From contig WRKA01000162.1 in the NCBI GenBank assembly GCA_009778265.1, positions 1 to 10,581 of the forward strand: 10,581 bases of DNA. The letters are read 5' to 3'. Origin of the DNA: Methanomassiliicoccaceae archaeon. Lineage in GTDB: Archaea > Thermoplasmatota > Thermoplasmata > Methanomassiliicoccales > Methanomethylophilaceae. Made by a program: the position numbers and the translations under genes. The notes below the pieces were generated by a model that did not search any database, was not told the DNA's origin, and saw only the letters and a list, made by a program, of their open reading frames with translations. Positions 7,420 through 10,581 of the stretch are shown here, one piece after another. Position 1 is the stretch's first letter, and each line of letters opens with the position of its first letter.

Positions 7420-7663
7420 TCATTGAACTGAACCGTACACTGCTCTCCGGGTGTTCGCCGACTCATAGGCTGTAGAATACTTACCGGACATTCTCTCTTC
7501 GAACTCTTTCGGGGTATAGACGGTCATATCTGTCGGAATGTCAGGGGTCTTTCAATGCCCGTCTGGCCGCGGCGCTGCGGATGAGCCGGCTCTCGTCCGA
7601 TCCTTTCACAAATATCAGATGGGATAGCTGCCGTCGTTCGCTGTTCCCTTTGCCGCCGGTCCC
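7420..7663 (-). pseudogene. Decayed MNT-type nucleotidyltransferase, C-terminal part, frameshifted
   Basis: Two overlapping short frames on the minus strand together read like the end of a small nucleotidyltransferase. From 7663 down to a TGA at 7541 comes a piece containing LIFVKGSDESRLIRSAA and ARRALKDP. In another frame from about 7555 to a TGA at 7420 it goes on with PDIPTDMTVYTPKEFEERM and ends RRAVYGSVQ. The order beta strand, basic helix, PTDMTVYTPKEFE, short tail matches the second half of MNT-domain proteins (pattern IPVDxxVxTPEEFE). The catalytic GS..DxD half is missing and a stop precedes the fragment. One frameshift near 7545-7555 breaks it. Inferred to be a relic of a toxin/antitoxin-type or stand-alone nucleotidyltransferase, cut off where the purM promoter now lies. 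Two genuine small proteins are a less likely alternative. Confidence 0.5.
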
Positions 7664-7670
7664 TCAAAAG

Positions 7671-7707
7671 AAGATTTAAACCTTCAGGCGTTACATGGAA
7701 CGATAAT
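7671..7707 (+). promoter_or_regulatory. Probable purM promoter
   Basis: The TATA-like sequence gatttaaa at 7673-7680 lies about 30 bases before the purM ATG at 7708, so the transcript would have a leader of only a few bases. No Shine-Dalgarno site is seen. The element is nearly symmetric and could serve either strand. Confidence 0.5.
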
Positions 7708-8727
7708 ATGCCTGCGGGATGGACGTATGCCAGATCGGGAGTGGACATCGACAGAAAATCCAGCGCTATAGAATCGCTGGTGAAGGAACTGAAGTATAAG
7801 AGGACGGGGAGGGGAAGGTCCGCGGATCTGAAGGGATTGTTCACCAGTCTGATAGATTTCGGGGATGATTATCTCACGCTTTGTACGGACGGGGTCGGGA
7901 CGAAACTTATTGTGGCCGAGGAACTAGGGATCTGGGACACCGTGGGCATCGACTGCATAGCGATGAACGTTAACGACACGATATGCGTGGGTGCGGAACC
8001 GATGTCGTTCGTTGATTACATAGCCATAGACAAGCCGAACGACGATCTCACGAAAGCGATCGGGATCGGACTGGAGAAGGGCGCCGAAATGTCGAACATG
8101 GAAATTGTCGGCGGCGAGATCGCCGTCCTTCCGGAAATGGTGAACGGCGTCGACGTTTCGGGAACGTGTCTGGGATTCGTGAACAAGAAGAAAGTGATCA
8201 CCGGTCAGGATGTGAACGAAGGCGACCTCATCATCTCGCTGGCCGCGTCCGGGATACATTCCAACGGTCTCACGTTGGCGAGAAAAGTGTTCGAGAGCGC
8301 CGGGATCGGAGTGAATGATAAAGTGCCGGGATTGAAAAGAACGGCGGGAATGGAACTTCTGGAGCCCACCGAGATCTATGTGAGACAGGTCCTCTCGATC
8401 ATCGGCGGACATAACGTCACCGGGATGGTGAACATAACCGGCGGAGGTCTCAGGAACCTTCTGAGAATGAGAAAGGGATTGAGGTATGTGATAGACGATC
8501 CGGTGAGACCGTTACCGATATTCGATAAACTGCAGGAACTCGGAAATATCGAAACGAGGGAGATGTATCAGACGTTCAACATGGGCATGGGGTACACTAT
8601 CGTCGCATCGCCGAACGAAGCTGAAGCCATCGTTAAAGAGAACGGGAACGCCAAGATCGTCGGCTTCACCGAAAAGGGGAACGGCGTTCTGTACGGACCG
8701 GATTCTCTTCTGTACGAGAATTACTGA
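7708..8727 (+). CDS. purM: Phosphoribosylformylglycinamidine cyclo-ligase (AIR synthetase)
   Basis: A 339-residue PurM. It uses ATP to close the imidazole ring of formylglycinamidine ribonucleotide, giving aminoimidazole ribonucleotide in de novo purine synthesis (cytoplasmic, homodimer in the known family). Seen: N-terminal TYARSGVDID (6-15), the ATP/phosphate-binding TDGVGTK (60-66), AMNVNDTICVGAEP with Asn/Asp 87-90, the EIVGGEIAVLP segment (132-142), SGIHSNGLTLAR (181-192) and NITGGGLRNLLR in the C-terminal domain. The length is normal and nothing is broken. It stands alone rather than in a pur operon, with its own TATA-like box. Its end overlaps the end of the convergent DUF531 gene by seven bases. 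Confidence 0.97.
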   Translation: MPAGWTYARSGVDIDRKSSAIESLVKELKYKRTGRGRSADLKGLFTSLIDFGDDYLTLCTDGVGTKLIVAEELGIWDTVGIDCIAMNVNDTICVGAEPMSFVDYIAIDKPNDDLTKAIGIGLEKGAEMSNMEIVGGEIAVLPEMVNGVDVSGTCLGFVNKKKVITGQDVNEGDLIISLAASGIHSNGLTLARKVFESAGIGVNDKVPGLKRTAGMELLEPTEIYVRQVLSIIGGHNVTGMVNITGGGLRNLLRMRKGLRYVIDDPVRPLPIFDKLQELGNIETREMYQTFNMGMGYTIVASPNEAEAIVKENGNAKIVGFTEKGNGVLYGPDSLLYENY

Positions 8728-9257
8728 TACGCACATAACGCACCGACCACGGCGCCGAGCGCCGTACATGTCTCAAGCGAGTAACGTCCTCCCGTTATGT
8801 CCAGATTGTATCTGGGTATGCCTGACGCACTTTTAGGAACGCCGTGCGGCCCGAGACCGAATACCAGAAGGATGCTGTTCCCGGTATCGATCATCCTTTT
8901 CGCGTCGCTTAACGTTATCGAAAGTTTCGGATCCGGTTTGCTCGTTGTCAGTATCGGCTCGCCCAGCTGCGGCGGGAATCCCTTTCCGGGATACGGAAAA
9001 CTCTGAAATCTTCCTTTTTCCGCGAGTTCGACGAAATATCTTCCGTCACCGCCGATGCTGGTCGTCGAGGCGACCCATTCCGCAAGTTCCTTCGGCGTAC
9101 CGGGTTCCTCCGGAAAAGGGAAACCGAACAACGCCAGATTACAATCGAACGCCAGCGCCAGCGGTCCCGCCCTCGCCAACGCCCGGCGGTGAGCTTCCAT
9201 GAATTTCGACGGGTTGTATGAATTGTACAGACCGATCGTGACCCTTCCTTTTCCCAG
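8721..9257 (-). CDS. DUF531 family protein, probable CTG start
   Basis: This matches the archaeal DUF531 family in my reading: RALARAGPLALAFDCNLALF near the N terminus and LLVFGLGPHGVP followed by YNLDITGGRYSLETCTALGA at the end. The latter resembles the cofactor-binding knot of SPOUT RNA methyltransferases (LxFGxExxGLP...SLN/SLE), so an RNA-modifying or nucleotide-binding role is possible but unproven. The first ATG (9198-9200) would drop the family's opening strand, which is coded just upstream in the same frame as GRVTIGLYNSYNP. The frame is closed by TGA 9264-9266, and between the two only CTG 9255-9257 can serve as start; it lies 7 bases after the GGTG core of a strong Shine-Dalgarno site. 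With CTG the protein has 178 residues. It follows a 55-residue gene in one unit and ends in a 7-base convergent overlap with purM. Confidence 0.8.
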   Translation of the reverse strand: MGKGRVTIGLYNSYNPSKFMEAHRRALARAGPLALAFDCNLALFGFPFPEEPGTPKELAEWVASTTSIGGDGRYFVELAEKGRFQSFPYPGKGFPPQLGEPILTTSKPDPKLSITLSDAKRMIDTGNSILLVFGLGPHGVPKSASGIPRYNLDITGGRYSLETCTALGAVVGALCAYQ

Positions 9258-9260
9258 GGG

Positions 9261-9269
9261 GGATCACCT
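9261..9269 (-). promoter_or_regulatory. Strong Shine-Dalgarno site for the DUF531 gene
   Basis: The minus strand reads aggtgatcc, fully complementary to the conserved end of archaeal 16S rRNA (ggatcacct). It overlaps the TGA of the upstream small gene and has good spacing to the CTG at 9257, so it decides the start and suggests translational coupling. Most other genes here show no such site. Confidence 0.75.
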
Positions 9270-9431
9270 CTCCGCATCGCTTATCTTACGCTGACGGCCG
9301 ACGATCGCGTGTCTGTCGCCGTCCAGAAATATCTCCAGTTCCGGGTTATCGGACTGTATCAGCTCTATCTGCCTGAATATCTCCGACAGCGTCAGATCGC
9401 TGGTCCTTACGTCGATGAAGACCTTATCCAT
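9264..9431 (-). CDS. Small protein of 55 residues, upstream of DUF531
   Basis: Starts ATG 9429-9431 with MDKVFIDVRTSDLTLSEIFR and ends at TGA 9264-9266. The composition looks like a real compact alpha/beta protein: a strand (VFIDV), a helix (TLSEIFRQIELIQ), a strand (ELEIFLDGD) and a strand (HAIVGRQRK). I do not recognise a named family, and no catalytic motif stands out apart from the acidic FLDGD turn. It is too regular in codon use to be chance and is directly coupled to the DUF531 gene, which begins only six bases after the stop and in the same frame. A joint function with DUF531 is inferred from this. AT-rich TATA-like sequence lies near 9463-9472. Confidence 0.75.
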   Translation of the reverse strand: MDKVFIDVRTSDLTLSEIFRQIELIQSDNPELEIFLDGDRHAIVGRQRKISDAER

Positions 9432-9516
9432 GATATCCCGATGCTAACGTGATATGATTTTCGATATATATGTTTTATAAAATATTATATGCGTAAATTG
9501 ATACCTGTCAGAGAAT
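9432..9516. promoter_or_regulatory. Divergent promoter region
   Basis: An AT-rich spacer of 85 bases between two diverging genes. The run from 9461 to 9490 contains overlapping TATA-like sequences: tcgatatatatg could serve the minus-strand unit, and ttataaaatattatatg could serve the plus-strand gene at 9517 (about 26-36 bases before its ATG). No operator-like palindrome is clear. Confidence 0.45.
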
Positions 9517-9705
9517 ATGGCCACACTTTTGGATTATCAGCACATGAGCGTGCCGGAGCCGGATAAGTTCTACGGGATGTACAAGAATTTAAAACCGGAG
9601 GAGTACAGGGCGAAGATAATCGAAACGTACGGTCCGGCGGCCGGACGTGATAAAAAGGTGGAGGCGATGGTGAACGCCGCGGTGCTCGCATATCTGTTGA
9701 AGTGA
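9517..9705 (+). CDS. Small helical protein of 62 residues, unknown function
   Basis: Reads MATLLDYQHMSVPEPDKFYG at the start, then a charged segment with LKPEEYRAKIIETYGPA, and ends in a helix, KKVEAMVNAAVLAYLLK. Not recognised. The ordered amphipathic helices, third-codon pattern and upstream TATA-like sequence support a real gene; the ending helix could mediate a protein contact. No signal peptide, Cys pairs or membrane segment is seen. It diverges from the DUF531 unit and is followed, 54 bases on, by the 3' end of a tRNA gene on the other strand. Confidence 0.65.
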   Translation: MATLLDYQHMSVPEPDKFYGMYKNLKPEEYRAKIIETYGPAAGRDKKVEAMVNAAVLAYLLK

Positions 9706-9758
9706 ACGGACTCACGGGAACATGTTATGCGGTGCGCATCTTACGTTTTGAGAACAAG

Positions 9759-9834
9759 TGGTGCCGTGAGCCGGACTCGAACCAGCGACATCTGCGTCTT
9801 CAGCGCAGCACTCTCCCAACTGAGTTACCACGGC
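9759..9834 (-). tRNA. tRNA-Phe(GAA), CCA encoded
   Basis: On the minus strand the sequence folds as a complete cloverleaf: acceptor gccgtgg pairs with tcacggc (one G-U pair), a D arm with agttggga, anticodon stem ctgcg/cgcag enclosing the loop ctgaaga (9797-9803), a variable loop atgtc, and a T arm gctgg-ttcgagt-ccggc. The anticodon is GAA at 9799-9801, reading Phe codons. The discriminator is A at 9762 and CCA follows in the DNA at 9759-9761. No intron is present. A TATA-like box (ctttataata on the minus strand, about 9858-9867) lies about 26-30 bases upstream of the 5' end. Confidence 0.97.
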
Positions 9835-10036
9835 GTGGGACTCCACATTGTACAGTCCTATTATAAAGTTACTGGTTTGCGGATCGTGTTGAATAGTTTT
9901 TTATCTCAATTCCGGCTTTTCGTGTTCCGTATCCTTCTTCTTGACCGTCAGCAGTATAGTTATCGGTGTTAAGAATACTTTCTAAACTTATCTTGTTTTA
10001 TACTCATACTACGGGTACTTAACGAGGTTGAGGAAG
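9835..10036. other. Spacer holding the tRNA promoter, a possible gene remnant and the promoter of the last gene
   Basis: About 200 bases without a clear intact gene. Near 9858-9867 is the TATA-like box of the tRNA (minus strand). At 9901-9981 the minus strand codes a short piece resembling the end of a membrane protein (see findings). At 9995-10003 gttttatac is a TATA-like box for the plus-strand gene starting at 10037. Confidence 0.4.
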
Positions 10037-10581
10037 TTGGCAGATAGCGCACAGTTGGACAATGCTTTCTCTAAATTGAAAACGACCGCGGAAGCTGAGC
10101 TTAAACTTTGGCTGGCAACATGGCCGCCTACGTCCAGTTCTAAGACCGCATTGGTAAATGCAAGACAGGCAACGGCGGCGGCGGCGGCAGAATACATAAA
10201 GATCGCATCCTCGGAGGGGGTGACGGTAGACCCCAAGATCAAAACGGTGGCGGAACACAGCACTTCGGCCGCCGCGATGGCGGCGGTGAATGAGATAGGG
10301 ACTGCGGCATCGAGCGGTAAACTTACCAAGGAACAAATGCAGGATTCTCTTACATTCAGCGCTCCGACGGCCGGTACGATACTCGGGTCCGCCACCCTGC
10401 TCACAAAGACCGCGGATCTCAGAACCGCCACCACCGCCGCGAAGATCGCCGATACCGTAAAAGCGGCGGATACCGTAAAGGCTGTCGAAACAACGGCTGC
10501 CGAGATAAAGGCTACCGAGGTAAAGGCTGCCGCCGATACCGTAAAAGCGGCGGATACCGTAAAGGTTGCCGAGGTAAAGGC
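10037..10581 (+). CDS. Ala/Lys/Thr-rich repeat protein, 3' end beyond window
   Basis: Open from TTG 10037-10039 to the window end (181 residues seen). It begins LADSAQLDNAFSKLKTTAEA (first residue Met if TTG is the start). A mixed region of about 130 residues follows with a poly-Ala run (ATAAAAAEYIKIA) and SGKLTKEQMQDSLTFSAPTA. From about residue 136 the sequence becomes repetitive: IADTVKAADTVKA, AAEIKATEVKA, AADTVKAADTVKV. This is a 28-residue period built from small helix-forming units and probably makes a long charged helix or coiled coil. No signal peptide or membrane segment is seen in the visible part. The TTG start is chosen because GAGG lies 9 bases before it and the TATA-like box at 9995-10003 fits; another TTG nine bases upstream is possible. 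Unknown function; TolA-like or histone-H1-like composition is only a resemblance. Confidence 0.7.
   Translation, partial: MADSAQLDNAFSKLKTTAEAELKLWLATWPPTSSSKTALVNARQATAAAAAEYIKIASSEGVTVDPKIKTVAEHSTSAAAMAAVNEIGTAASSGKLTKEQMQDSLTFSAPTAGTILGSATLLTKTADLRTATTAAKIADTVKAADTVKAVETTAAEIKATEVKAAADTVKAADTVKVAEVK
10447..10565 (+). repeat. 35-base direct repeat with 84-base period inside the last gene
   Basis: Bases 10447-10481 and 10531-10565 are identical. Each copy contains two gataccgtaaa units. The 84-base period equals 28 codons, so the frame is kept. A further short repeat, gaggtaaaggc, occurs at 10517-10527 and 10571-10581, which suggests the array goes on beyond the window. Confidence 0.9.

Noticed and set aside
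7347..7466. A 39-codon minus-strand frame starting MSRRTPGEQC and ending just before rlmE
   Set aside because: It looks protein-like, but it overlaps the better-matched nucleotidyltransferase relic in another frame, and the rlmE TATA-like box falls inside it. Kept out as unproven.
7524..7844. A 106-codon minus-strand frame across the purM start
   Set aside because: It runs antisense into purM and over its promoter, and its Arg/Gln-rich product does not resemble a protein. The neighbouring frame fits the nucleotidyltransferase relic better.
8948..9277. A 109-codon minus-strand frame starting at an ATG with a Shine-Dalgarno-like stretch nearby
   Set aside because: Its product is Arg/Trp-rich noise, and it is the shifted shadow of DUF531. 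The DUF531 frame carries the family motifs.
9720..9834. tRNA-Phe as an integration site for a mobile element
   Set aside because: No second copy of the tRNA 3' end, integrase gene or flanking repeat can be seen in the window.
10009..10434. Two overlapping open frames on the minus strand opposite the last gene
   Set aside because: Both are shadows of the Ala-rich plus-strand gene, which has the TATA-like box, a plausible start and in-frame repeats.
10447..10581. Possible CRISPR array at the right edge
   Set aside because: The 35-base copies are followed by coding sequence in the same frame, not by unrelated spacers of constant length, and the smaller units repeat inside them.

Overview
The window reads as a piece of an archaeal chromosome, most likely from the Thermoplasmatota and probably Methanomassiliicoccales-like; this placement is inference. 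It rests on an Lhr-type helicase of archaeal layout, a DUF531 protein (an archaeal family), the C-terminal half of an HdrD/GlcF-type CCG iron-sulfur domain, archaeal TATA-like boxes about 26 bases before several starts that lack a Shine-Dalgarno site (leaderless pattern), and a codon mix rich in AGG, AGA and ATA.

Left part (1-2696): the 3' end of a very large gene. It encodes the end of an HdrD-type CCG domain, a Pro/Ala/Val linker, and seven tandem copies of a domain of about 86 residues whose sequence pattern matches the Vsr/very-short-patch-repair endonuclease fold. The catalytic residues are mostly gone. I know of no described family with this architecture, and it is the most unusual object in the window. 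Next (2790-5531) is an Lhr-family superfamily 2 helicase with a C-terminal zinc knuckle, probably starting at TTG.

Middle (5532-7338): an AT-rich control region with two perfect palindromes lies ahead of a small winged-helix regulator. Convergent to it is a two-gene unit on the minus strand, RlmE-type rRNA 2'-O-methyltransferase followed by a FAH-family hydrolase/decarboxylase, with overlapping stop and start codons. The 7339-7707 gap holds the rlmE promoter, a decayed nucleotidyltransferase fragment on the minus strand and the purM promoter.

Right part (7708-10581): purM (de novo purine synthesis) runs into a convergent two-gene unit on the minus strand: an unannotated 55-residue protein, then a DUF531 protein whose best start is a CTG codon placed just after an excellent Shine-Dalgarno site. 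A small gene of 62 codons diverges from this unit. A tRNA-Phe(GAA) with encoded CCA follows on the minus strand. The window closes with the start of a plus-strand gene for an Ala/Lys/Thr-rich protein with 84-base (28-residue) internal repeats, cut off by the window end.

Most of the genes look like separate housekeeping or information-processing units (RNA helicase, rRNA methylation, purine synthesis, tRNA) rather than one pathway. The novelty lies in the HdrD-linked dead-nuclease repeat protein, the CTG start, and the repeat protein at the right edge.
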